Positions 41,193 through 48,673 of a DNA stretch of 64,000 bases are shown piece after piece (the stretch's first letter is position 1; every line of letters starts with the position of its first letter). Origin of the DNA: Rugosimonospora africana (GTDB lineage: Bacteria > Actinomycetota > Actinomycetes > Mycobacteriales > Micromonosporaceae); NCBI RefSeq assembly GCF_016862975.1, contig NZ_BONZ01000017.1, positions 1 through 64,000 of the forward strand. Direction: 5' to 3'. A program made the position numbers and the translations under genes. The notes under the pieces were generated by a model. That model worked only from the letters and a program-made list of their open reading frames with translations. It made no database searches and was not told the origin of the DNA.

Positions 41193-41215
41193 CAACACCC
41201 AACTGGAGGAGACAC

Positions 41216-42214
41216 ATGAGCACAAGAAGGTCGGCGTGCGTGGCGGTTGCCTCGCTCGCCATGCTGGCCGCGGCGGCCGGCTGTGGCAACTCGGGCTCGT
41301 CGAGCGGCGGATCCTCCGGCGGCGGCTCGCTGTCCAGCAAGACCGTCGAGCTGATCACCGGGGTCAAGAGCGACCCGTTCTACATCACCATGACCTGCGC
41401 GGCGCAGGAGGAGGCCCAGAAGCTCGGGGTCAAGTTCAAGTCGGACGGCTCGTCCCAGTGGGACGTGTCGTTGCAGCGCCCGATCATCGACTCGGTGGCC
41501 GCGACCAAGCCGGCCGGCCTGCTCATCTCGCCGGTGGACACGGACGCGCTGACGCCGGACATCAAGCAGCTGCAGAGCGCCGGTACCAAGGTGGTGCTCG
41601 TCGACACCGCGGTGACCGACACCTCGGTCGGCGTCTCCCGGATCTCCTCGGACAACGAGGCGGGCGGCAAGACCGCGGCGGACGCGCTGGCCAAGGAGAT
41701 GGGTGACAAGGGCTCGGCCATCGTCATCAGCGTGAAGCCGGGCGTGTCCACGACCGACGCCCGCATCAAGGGCTTCACCGACCAGATGAAGGCGGCGCAC
41801 TCGGGCATCACGTTGCTGCCGGTGCAGTACGACAACGACGACCCGGCCAAGGCGACGTCCATCGTGCAGTCGACGATCGCGGCGCACCCGGACCTGGGCG
41901 GCGTCTTCGCCGACAACGTGAACACTGCCGAGGGCGTGGCCGCCGGCGTGAACCAGGCCGGCAAGAAGGGCCAGATCAAGATCTCCGCCTTCGACGCCGG
42001 CCCTCAGCAGGTCCAGGACCTGCAGAATGGTACGGTCCAGGTCCTGATCGCACAGGACCCGGCGAACATCGGGAAGCAGGGCGTCGATCAGGCGGTGGCG
42101 GCCATTCAGGGCAAGTCCGTACAGGGGACGATCGGCACCGATCTGGTCGCTATCACCCCGGACAACATGAAGGACCCGAATGTGACGAAGTACTTCTACA
42201 AGGGTTCCTGCTAA
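41216..42214 (+). CDS. Sugar ABC transporter substrate-binding lipoprotein
   Basis: 332-aa type I periplasmic-binding-protein (ribose-binding class). The signal peptide ends in the lipobox LAAAAGC, and a Ser/Gly linker follows. The binding domain has VKSDPFYITMTCAAQEEAQKLG, SPVDTDALTPDIKQ, DNEAGGKTAADAL and SAFDAGPQQVQDL. The ATG at 41216 has GGAGGA 5 bases upstream. It captures the sugar for the preceding permease and ATPase. Confidence 0.93.
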   Translation: MSTRRSACVAVASLAMLAAAAGCGNSGSSSGGSSGGGSLSSKTVELITGVKSDPFYITMTCAAQEEAQKLGVKFKSDGSSQWDVSLQRPIIDSVAATKPAGLLISPVDTDALTPDIKQLQSAGTKVVLVDTAVTDTSVGVSRISSDNEAGGKTAADALAKEMGDKGSAIVISVKPGVSTTDARIKGFTDQMKAAHSGITLLPVQYDNDDPAKATSIVQSTIAAHPDLGGVFADNVNTAEGVAAGVNQAGKKGQIKISAFDAGPQQVQDLQNGTVQVLIAQDPANIGKQGVDQAVAAIQGKSVQGTIGTDLVAITPDNMKDPNVTKYFYKGSC

Positions 42215-42228
42215 CTCACGACGAATCG

Positions 42229-42274
42229 CGGCGGGGCAGGCTGGGCAACGGGATTGCCCTGTCCTGCCCCGCCG
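42229..42274 (+). terminator. Terminator of the ABC sugar operon
   Basis: CGGCGGGGCAGG pairs with CCTGCCCCGCCG (12 bp), and inside it GGGCAA pairs with TTGCCC around a CGGGA loop. It begins 15 bases after the binding-protein stop. Confidence 0.75.
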
Positions 42275-42346
42275 GGGCGTGTCCGCCCGCCGTACCGGCC
42301 GCTCGGCCCGGGCGCGGGCGTTCGCGCCGGCACGGGAAGGAAAGAA

Positions 42347-42486
42347 ATGAGCGAGCGTCAGCGAGTGAATCGGAGTTGCGGCGCCCTCGTGCCTCATGCC
42401 GGACCGCAGCGTAGCGAGGATCCGGCATGAGCGAGCGTCAGCGAGTGAATCGGAGTTGCGGCGCCCTCGTGCCTCATGCCGGACCG
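42347..42486 (+). repeat. Two exact 60-bp direct repeats at 80-bp period
   Basis: Copies at 42347-42406 and 42427-42486 start ATGAGCGAGCGTCAGCG and end CATGCCGGACCG. The linker GAGGATCCGGC plus ATGAGCGAG also occurs a third time as the actual start of the ROK gene at 42561. Each copy encodes MSERQRVNRSCGALVPHAGP, probably not a real peptide. Confidence 0.9.
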
Positions 42487-42496
42487 GCAGCGGAGC

Positions 42497-42546
42497 GACT
42501 GGTCTGGGTCGCCGCGCGGCGTCAGACGCGCCGAGCCAGACTGGTC
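42497..42546 (+). repeat. 50-bp dispersed palindromic repeat, copy 6
   Basis: Starts GACTGGTCTGGGTCG, has the central GCGTCAGACGC palindrome and ends CCGAGCCAGACTGGTC, the best version of the family in the window. It ends 14 bases before the ROK start. Confidence 0.9.
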
Positions 42547-42560
42547 GGAGAGGATCCGGC

Positions 42561-43538
42561 ATGAGCGAGCCGGCATTCGACGCGGCCGGTCCGGTCGCCA
42601 TCGCGGTCGACGTGGGCGGGACGAAGGCGGCGGTGGCCCTGGTCAACGCGGCCGGTGAGGTCTTCGACCACCAGGTGATCCCGACCCCGGGCGGGGAACT
42701 GATCGACCGGCTGCGCCGGCTGGTCGCCCGGGTCGCCGAGCCGGTCGGGCTGGACCGGGTGGTCGGCATCGGAATCTGCAGCGCCGGCCCGGTCGACCTG
42801 GCCGCCGGTACCGTGATCCCGGTCAACATCCCGGAGCTGCACGGGGCGCCGTTGCTGGCCCGCCTCGCCGACCTGGTACCGGGTCGCCCGGCCCGGCTGG
42901 TCGGCGACGGCCCGGCCACCGCGGCCGGAGAGCACTGGCTCGGTGCCGGTCGGGGCTGCGACGACCTGCTCGCGATCGTGGTGTCCACCGGGATCGGCGG
43001 TGGTCTGATACTCGGTGGCCGGCTACACGGCGGGGCATCCGGCAACGCCGGGCACGTCGGGCACGCTCCCGTTGTGGTCGACGGCGAACGGTGCCAGTGC
43101 GGCGGGCGGGGCTGCCCCGAGGCGTACGCCAGCGGACCCTCGATGGTGCGCTGGGCGCTCGCCAACGGATGGCGGCCTCGGGACACCGCGGACGCCGTGG
43201 AGCTGGCCGCCTCGGCGCGGGCTGGAGACGAGACGGCCGTGGCGGCGTTCGAGCGGTCCGGGCGGGTACTCGGCGCCATGATCGCGGCGGCCGCGGCCAC
43301 CTGCGACCTCGCCCGGGTCATCATCGGCGGGGGCGTGTCGCAGGCCGGCGAGCTGCTGATGGCTCCGCTGCGCCGGTCGCTGGCCGACCACGCGGCGCTG
43401 CCGTTCATCCGGCGTATCGAGGTGGTCGGCGCGCGGCTGGGCCCGAGGGCGAGCCTGATGGGTGCGGCGGCACTCATCCACGACGCCGAGGCGTACACGG
43501 CCGACGGTCGGGTCACCGCCACACTGGTCGCCGCCTAG
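42561..43538 (+). CDS. ROK-family sugar kinase
   Basis: 325 aa. The phosphate-binding N-terminus is IAVDVGGTKAAVALV. The catalytic region has the segment LVGDGPATAAGEHWLGAG and STGIGGGLILGG. A zinc-binding CQCGGRGCPEAY motif is present. It probably phosphorylates a hexose (glucose, fructose or an amino sugar). Its place after the ABC operon suggests that it acts on the imported sugar, although a terminator separates them. There is no N-terminal helix-turn-helix, so it is a kinase and not a ROK repressor. Start ATG at 42561 with AGAGGA upstream. Confidence 0.9.
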   Translation: MSEPAFDAAGPVAIAVDVGGTKAAVALVNAAGEVFDHQVIPTPGGELIDRLRRLVARVAEPVGLDRVVGIGICSAGPVDLAAGTVIPVNIPELHGAPLLARLADLVPGRPARLVGDGPATAAGEHWLGAGRGCDDLLAIVVSTGIGGGLILGGRLHGGASGNAGHVGHAPVVVDGERCQCGGRGCPEAYASGPSMVRWALANGWRPRDTADAVELAASARAGDETAVAAFERSGRVLGAMIAAAAATCDLARVIIGGGVSQAGELLMAPLRRSLADHAALPFIRRIEVVGARLGPRASLMGAAALIHDAEAYTADGRVTATLVAA

Positions 43539-43660
43539 CAGACGTCGGTACCGGCGCTCCGGCCGAAAGGCGGCCGCGCTCCGGTCGTTCATCGGCTACA
43601 GTCGACGTTCTTCGGCGATGACCGGCCGAGCGGAGCGTCCTCGGGAAAGTGGCCGCTGTC

Positions 43661-43666
43661 TATTCT
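43661..43666 (+). promoter_or_regulatory. TANNNT -10 element of the 211-aa gene
   Basis: TATTCT, 7 nt before the ATG at 43674. Confidence 0.5.
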
Positions 43667-43673
43667 CGGCGGC

Positions 43674-44309
43674 ATGGACGTCTCCAACTCCATCACTCTC
43701 GCGCTGTCGATCGTCGCGCTCATCGTGTCGGCGTTCCTCGCCGTACGGCAGAACAGCCTGCAGCGGCTGACGAACAACGCGCCGGCGTTGGTGGACTTGT
43801 TGAGCCAGTTCCGGTCGAGCGCCATCCACGAGGGCTTCGACTTCGTGTGCGGCGAACTCGGTTCGTACGACGAGAGCAAGGGCCTGACCGGCCTGCCGCC
43901 GGAGGTCCGGTACAAGGTCTACGACGTCTGCTACTTCCTGCAACAGTTCGCCTGCATGATGATCTTCGACCTCGTCGAGGAGCGGGCGTTCACCGCCCTG
44001 CTGCGTGCGCGGACCGTCGCGGTGTGGGCCGCGGTCGGGCCGTTCATCCGGGCCGAACGGGTCATCAACCCCTCGACCGGTCCTGAGTTCATGACGGCGC
44101 TGGAGGCGTTCGCGGCGAAGGCGGCATCGTTGTCGCCCGCCGAGGGGCGGAAGATCCTGGACGAGTGGATGGCCCGCGGGATACCGCCCTTCCCGAGGTG
44201 GCCGGTCAGAATCGGGCGAAAGAACGGATGGGCATCCGTGGACCGAAGCGGGGCGGCGCCGGACGCGTTGCCGTCAGCAACTGAACCACCCGCGCCCGCT
44301 GGCCGGTGA
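43674..44309 (+). CDS. Membrane-anchored hypothetical protein, DUF4760-like
   Basis: 211 aa, function unknown. One N-terminal helix (ITLALSIVALIVSAFLAV) is followed directly by RQNSLQRL and a helical soluble domain with LLSQFRSSAIHEGFDFVCGEL and YDVCYFLQQFACMMIFDL. The layout resembles DUF4760-type proteins, but I cannot confirm this. Its last 104 bases overlap the convergent glycosylase gene. The C-terminal Pro/Ala tail may therefore be constrained by the other strand. Confidence 0.6.
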   Translation: MDVSNSITLALSIVALIVSAFLAVRQNSLQRLTNNAPALVDLLSQFRSSAIHEGFDFVCGELGSYDESKGLTGLPPEVRYKVYDVCYFLQQFACMMIFDLVEERAFTALLRARTVAVWAAVGPFIRAERVINPSTGPEFMTALEAFAAKAASLSPAEGRKILDEWMARGIPPFPRWPVRIGRKNGWASVDRSGAAPDALPSATEPPAPAGR

Positions 44310-45141
44310 ACGGCGCCAGCAACTCCAGCATCCGCAGGTCCGCCTCGCTGTACCGGCCCGGTGCCGACTCGCGGGAGCCCGCCCGTACCGCGCCGGTCAG
44401 CGCGTACACGACGTGGTGCGGGATGTTGTAGTCGCCGACCGTCACCGCGTCCGGGTCGCCGTACCCGAGCCGGACCACCTCGGCGGCGGTCCACTCGCCG
44501 ATGCCGGGCATTGACACCAGCCGGGCGGTGGCCGCCGCCGCGTCCGGTGCCGCCTCCAGCCGGTCCGCTACGGCGGCCACCCGGCGCAGCGCGTCGGCGC
44601 GCTTCTGCTCCACCCCGAACGGGTGGAACACCCAGTACGGCGACCCCGCGATCCGGGCCGGGTCGGGCGGCAGGAGCAGCCCGGGCAGCGGACCGGGCGC
44701 CTGCTCGCCGAAGTGGCGCACGATCTTCGCGTAGCCCCGGAACGCCTCCTTGCCGGTCACCTTCTGTCCCAGGATGGTTGGCAGCAGGTGGACGAACAGC
44801 CGGCCGGTGCGGGTCAGCCGGAGCCCGGGCCGGTCGTGCCAGGCCCGGCGGACCACCGGATCCAGGGCGGCGAGCGCGGTGAACCCGCTCACGTCGTCGT
44901 CCAGCCCGGCGATGGCGGTCGCGCGGTCGATCACCCAGCCGGCCCCGGCGCCGTACCCGGTCGCTTCCGCCTCGTCGCCGTACCGGCGCAGGTGCAGGGT
45001 GGCCGGGCCGTCCGGGGTACGCACGGCCCACCACAGTTCGGTGGCGGTCAGCCGGGCGGCCGGGTCGGCCGGGAACACCCGCAGCGGACCGAGGGTACCG
45101 GCGAAGTCGTAGTGCGCCGGCAGACTGAGGACCGTCTTCAT
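44206..45141 (-). CDS. AlkA-like DNA-3-methyladenine glycosylase (HhH-GPD)
   Basis: 311-aa base-excision repair glycosylase. An N-terminal domain of about 110 residues precedes the HhH-GPD fold. The helix-hairpin-helix and catalytic region read LVSMPGIGEWTAAEVV, then DAVTVGDYNIPH, with the catalytic aspartate in VGDYN. It removes alkylated purines. It is the last gene of the herA-sbcD-sbcC-nurA operon (4-base ATGA overlap with nurA) and ends 104 bases inside the convergent gene. Confidence 0.86.
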   Translation of the reverse strand: MKTVLSLPAHYDFAGTLGPLRVFPADPAARLTATELWWAVRTPDGPATLHLRRYGDEAEATGYGAGAGWVIDRATAIAGLDDDVSGFTALAALDPVVRRAWHDRPGLRLTRTGRLFVHLLPTILGQKVTGKEAFRGYAKIVRHFGEQAPGPLPGLLLPPDPARIAGSPYWVFHPFGVEQKRADALRRVAAVADRLEAAPDAAAATARLVSMPGIGEWTAAEVVRLGYGDPDAVTVGDYNIPHHVVYALTGAVRAGSRESAPGRYSEADLRMLELLAPFTGQRARVVQLLTATRPAPPRFGPRMPIRSFARF

Positions 45142-46073
45142 CGGACCGCCGCCCGCAGCGACCTCTGCAACAGTCGGGAGTCGCCCAGCAGGCCGCGCAG
45201 CCGGCGTTCCAGGCCAGCGATCGGGATCAGGTTCTGCGGGGCGCGCGGGTCCTTGTAGGCCCGCGAGGCGTAGCCGGGCAGCGTGACCGCCGACAGGTCG
45301 GCGAGGTGGATCGCGTCGGCGGCCTCGACCCGGTCACTGCACTCGACCCGGACGATCCCGCTCCACGGCGAGCCGGCCGGGCCGGGCAGCCGCAGGTACC
45401 AGGAGAACAGTCCGGCGAACGCGAACACCGGCGTACGGTGGCCGACCGGCATTGTGGTGACGACCCTGACCTGCGCCGGCTGCAGGTAGTTGCTGTGCTG
45501 GGTCTTGATGTACCCGACGGTGTTGCTCAGGTCGCGGCGCTCCCGCAGCCGGCCGTCCACCACCAGCAACTCGTCCTCCGAGGCGCCCGCACCGGCTTCC
45601 CGCGACGCCTTCAGCTCCAGCGCGACCAGCAGCTTGCTGAGGTCGCGGTCGAGGTGTTCGGCGACGTCCCGGCTGGCCCGGTGCGCCACGTAACGGGCTG
45701 GGCCGGTGCCGAGCGACGTGGCGTCCGGCAGGGCGCTCAGCAACGCGCGCTCGACCAGCGCCGAGGTCACCTCGGCCACACCCCGCCGCCGGTCGCACCG
45801 CACCACCCCGGCCGCGTACGAGGCGGCCAGCACGGGATGGGCGTCGCCGGCCTCGTCGGTCAGCCAGCCCCGAGCGTCGTTGTGCATCACACCGTCCACA
45901 AAGGACACAACGTCCGGCGGGGTGACGCTGTCCGGCGGCGCGATGGCCTCCCAGTCGCCGAGCTTCCGCTCGACCTGCTCGTCGACGTCGCCGCTGCGGT
46001 CGCTCGACGGGCCGTCCTCGATGTCGACGCTGGCGCCGTACCCGTCGCCCCACGAGTCCCAGGAGAGGTTCAC
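45138..46073 (-). CDS. nurA: NurA-family 5'-3' nuclease
   Basis: 311-aa nuclease of the NurA (RNase H-like) fold. The metal-binding candidates are D60 in VVSFVDGVMH and D173 in LLVVDGRLRERR, with E153 (ALELK) between them. The basic/His motif is YIKTQHSNYL at 188-197. In archaea NurA is clamped on HerA and digests DNA while HerA translocates, after Mre11-Rad50 start resection. Here it is cotranslated with sbcC (GTGA overlap) and precedes the glycosylase. The identification rests on motifs and operon context. Confidence 0.75.
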   Translation of the reverse strand: MNLSWDSWGDGYGASVDIEDGPSSDRSGDVDEQVERKLGDWEAIAPPDSVTPPDVVSFVDGVMHNDARGWLTDEAGDAHPVLAASYAAGVVRCDRRRGVAEVTSALVERALLSALPDATSLGTGPARYVAHRASRDVAEHLDRDLSKLLVALELKASREAGAGASEDELLVVDGRLRERRDLSNTVGYIKTQHSNYLQPAQVRVVTTMPVGHRTPVFAFAGLFSWYLRLPGPAGSPWSGIVRVECSDRVEAADAIHLADLSAVTLPGYASRAYKDPRAPQNLIPIAGLERRLRGLLGDSRLLQRSLRAAVR

Positions 46074-48673
46074 CCTTGTACCCGTTCCACTCGGGCGGTG
46101 CGGGCATCCTTGCGTACCTCGAACCGGACCGGTACCCGCTCGGCCAGCGCGCTGACGTGGGTGACCACGCCGACCATGCGTTCACCGCGGGCGGCCAGAT
46201 TCTCCAGCGTGGCCGCGACGGTGTCCAAAGTGGACGCGTCCAGGGTCCCGAAGCCCTCGTCGAGGAGGATCGACTCCAGGCTGGCCGCCCCGGTCGACAT
46301 GCCGGTCAGCTGCTCGGACAGGGCCAGCGCGAGCGCCAGCGACGCCTGGAACGTCTCGCCGCCGGACAGTGTGCGCACGCCGCGGCGCAGGGCGGCGTCG
46401 TGCTGGTCGATGACGAAGAACTCGCCCTTGTCGTGGACCAGCTCGTACTGGCCGCCGGACAGCTCACGCAGGATCCGGGAGGCACCCTCCACCAGCCGGT
46501 CCAGTGCCTCCTCCAGCAACCAGCGTTCGAAGTTGTTCGCCCGCAGGTGGTTGGCCAGCGCGCGGGCGAGCTGGCTGTCCCGCTCGTGCTCGGCGCGCTG
46601 CTGGTTCAGCCGGTCGGCCTGCTCGCGCCGCTCGATCAGCCGGGCGTGCGCCGCCTCGGCGCGCTCGACCACGATCGCCGCGGCCTCGGCCGGCCCGACC
46701 CGCTCGACGCGTGTCGCGCCCGCCCCGGTCCGCCGGGAACCGCCCCGGTCGGCGCCCGCCGCGCCGCTGCCGTCGTCGGCGCCGGCACCGCCCTCGGCGC
46801 CGCCCTGCGCGACCGGTCCGGTCGGCTCCGGGAGCCCGGCGTCGGTGAACAGCTTCCCGATCCGGCCGCGCGCCTCGACCGCCGCCGCCTGGGCCGTCTC
46901 CAACGTGGCGGCCAGCTCCACGCGCCGGACACGCCGGCCGTCCCACTCGGTGCGCGCCCAAGCCGACAGCGTGCGCCACGCCGCGGCGAGGTCCTCCCGG
47001 TCGGCCGTCGGCGGCGCGAGCGGAGCGACCTGATCGCGTACCGCGTCGAACTCGCGCCACGCCGCGCTCAGGCGCTGCCGCGCCCGGGACGCCTGTGCCG
47101 ACGCCTTGCGGTGCGCGTCCCGGGCGGCGCGCACCTTCCGGCCCGCGGTGTCCAGGTCTTGTTGCAGCCGGCCCACGGCATCCAGCCCGGCCCGCAGCGC
47201 GGCCGGTTCGACGCCGGCCAGCCGGGCGTCCAGCGTGACCAGCTGCCGGTTCAGCGCGTCACGCTCGGCGCGGACCCGGCTGAGCGCCTTGTCCAGGTCG
47301 CGCAGCGCGCGCTCACGGGTGACCTTGAGCGCGCCGGCCGATTCGCCCGCCCGCTGCGCTTTGACCAGCCGGGCCGAGGCCGCGGTGAGGGCGGGCGCGT
47401 CGGGCATGGCCGGCAACTCGCTGACCGGCTGCGTGCAGACCGGGCAGGCGTGGCCGACCCGCAGGTGCGGGCGGAGGCTCGCCGCCCGGTCCGCGGTGCG
47501 CGCCTGTTCGACCGCGCGTTCCGCCGCCGACACCTCGTCCGCGGCCATGGCCGCCGACTCGGTCGCGGCATCCAGCGCCCGTACCGCCTCTTCGTATTCC
47601 GCCTCGGCCTGCCCGACCGCGCCGGCGAAGTCGCCGCCCTGCACGGCGATCCGGTCCCGCTCGGCGAACTGGTCCAGCAGCCGGTGCATGGCGGTGGCGT
47701 CGCCGGCCTCGGCCAGTTCGGCGCGCAGCCGCTCCTCGTGCTCCTCGGCGGAGGTCACCGCGTCGGTGGTCTCGGCGACCGCCGCGTCCGCGGTGGATCC
47801 GGCCGCCGCGAGGTCGCTCGCCTCGGCCGGAGGGCGCACCCCGGACAACAGGTCCAGCTCGCCGTCGAGGTCGGCCAGCGCGGTGCGCGCCGCCTGCGCG
47901 TCCCGTTCCGCGACGAGCAGCAGCGGTACGGCGGCGGAAACCTCGGCCGCGAGCGCGCGCATCGCGTCCACCCGCCCGGCCGCCTCCGCCAGTGCCTCGT
48001 CGGTGGCGTCGGCGAGGTCGGCCAGCAGCCGGTCGGTGGCGGTGAGCCGGCCGTCGGCCTCGGTGGCCATCGCGGTCGCCCGGTTGCGGATCTCCTCATA
48101 GACCGACAGCCCGAGCAGGTTGACCAGGATCTGCTGGCGCTGCGCCGGCTTGGCATGCAGGAACTCTGCGAACGCGCCCTGTGGCAGCACCAGGCAACTG
48201 GTGAACTGCTCGTACGGCAGCCCGATCGCGTCCAGGACGGCCTGTTCCATCTCGGCCGGCGTGCCGGCCAGCGGCTCGCCCAGCTCCAGCGGATCGCCGG
48301 CCCCCGGATCCTTGTCCAGGATGGCCAGGTCGAAGCCCCGGGGCAGCAACTCCAGTCCTGCCTGGCTGGTGGTCACCCGGCCCTTGCCGTCCCGGCGCAC
48401 CACCCGGGTCGCCGCATAGCGTGAGCCGGCCGACTCGAACACCAGCCGCACCCGTGCCTGGGCGCTGGACGGCGCCAGCGCGTTGGCCACGGCCCGGCGG
48501 TCGTTCCAGCGCGGTACGGTGCCGTAGAGCGCGAAGCAGATCGCGTCCAGGATCGTCGACTTCCCGGAGCCGGTCGGCCCGATCAGCGCGAAGAAGTCGG
48601 CATCGGTGAAGTCGACCGTGGTCAGGTCACGGAAGACCGTGAAGCCCTCCAGGTCCAGCCGCAGCGGCCTCAT
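46070..48673 (-). CDS. sbcC: SMC-like ATPase SbcC/Rad50
   Basis: 867-aa ABC-type ATPase of the Mre11-Rad50 (SbcCD) complex that tethers and processes DNA ends. Walker A is GPTGSGKST at 32-40, and the Q-loop region is LVLPQGAFAEFL. Long Ala/Glu/Arg-rich coiled coils flank the zinc hook CPVC at 410-413. The signature LSGGETFQASLALALALSEQ starts at about residue 769, and the Walker B/D-loop (LLDEGFGTLD) lies around 800. It is shorter than E. coli SbcC (about 1050 aa) but normal for actinobacteria. It overlaps sbcD and nurA by 4 bases each. Confidence 0.93.
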   Translation of the reverse strand: MRPLRLDLEGFTVFRDLTTVDFTDADFFALIGPTGSGKSTILDAICFALYGTVPRWNDRRAVANALAPSSAQARVRLVFESAGSRYAATRVVRRDGKGRVTTSQAGLELLPRGFDLAILDKDPGAGDPLELGEPLAGTPAEMEQAVLDAIGLPYEQFTSCLVLPQGAFAEFLHAKPAQRQQILVNLLGLSVYEEIRNRATAMATEADGRLTATDRLLADLADATDEALAEAAGRVDAMRALAAEVSAAVPLLLVAERDAQAARTALADLDGELDLLSGVRPPAEASDLAAAGSTADAAVAETTDAVTSAEEHEERLRAELAEAGDATAMHRLLDQFAERDRIAVQGGDFAGAVGQAEAEYEEAVRALDAATESAAMAADEVSAAERAVEQARTADRAASLRPHLRVGHACPVCTQPVSELPAMPDAPALTAASARLVKAQRAGESAGALKVTRERALRDLDKALSRVRAERDALNRQLVTLDARLAGVEPAALRAGLDAVGRLQQDLDTAGRKVRAARDAHRKASAQASRARQRLSAAWREFDAVRDQVAPLAPPTADREDLAAAWRTLSAWARTEWDGRRVRRVELAATLETAQAAAVEARGRIGKLFTDAGLPEPTGPVAQGGAEGGAGADDGSGAAGADRGGSRRTGAGATRVERVGPAEAAAIVVERAEAAHARLIERREQADRLNQQRAEHERDSQLARALANHLRANNFERWLLEEALDRLVEGASRILRELSGGQYELVHDKGEFFVIDQHDAALRRGVRTLSGGETFQASLALALALSEQLTGMSTGAASLESILLDEGFGTLDASTLDTVAATLENLAARGERMVGVVTHVSALAERVPVRFEVRKDARTARVERVQG

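Larger units (their letters stand above)
42215..42560. other. Intergenic stretch before the ROK gene
   Basis: 346 bases containing a strong terminator, two exact 60-bp repeats and a copy of the 50-bp palindromic repeat. No protein gene is apparent. Confidence 0.6.

Noticed and set aside
42347-42430. Small ORF MSERQRV... ending in ATGA before its own repeat
   Set aside because: It lies entirely in the 60-bp repeat unit, with low-complexity charged sequence and no ribosome-binding site of note; better described as a repeat.
42561-43538. ROK protein as a xylose-repressor-type regulator
   Set aside because: It starts directly with the kinase phosphate-binding segment and has no helix-turn-helix domain.
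46076-48424. Plus-strand open frame of 782 codons opposite sbcC
   Set aside because: Antisense shadow of an Ala/Arg/Glu-rich coiled-coil gene; no start signal or recognisable domain.
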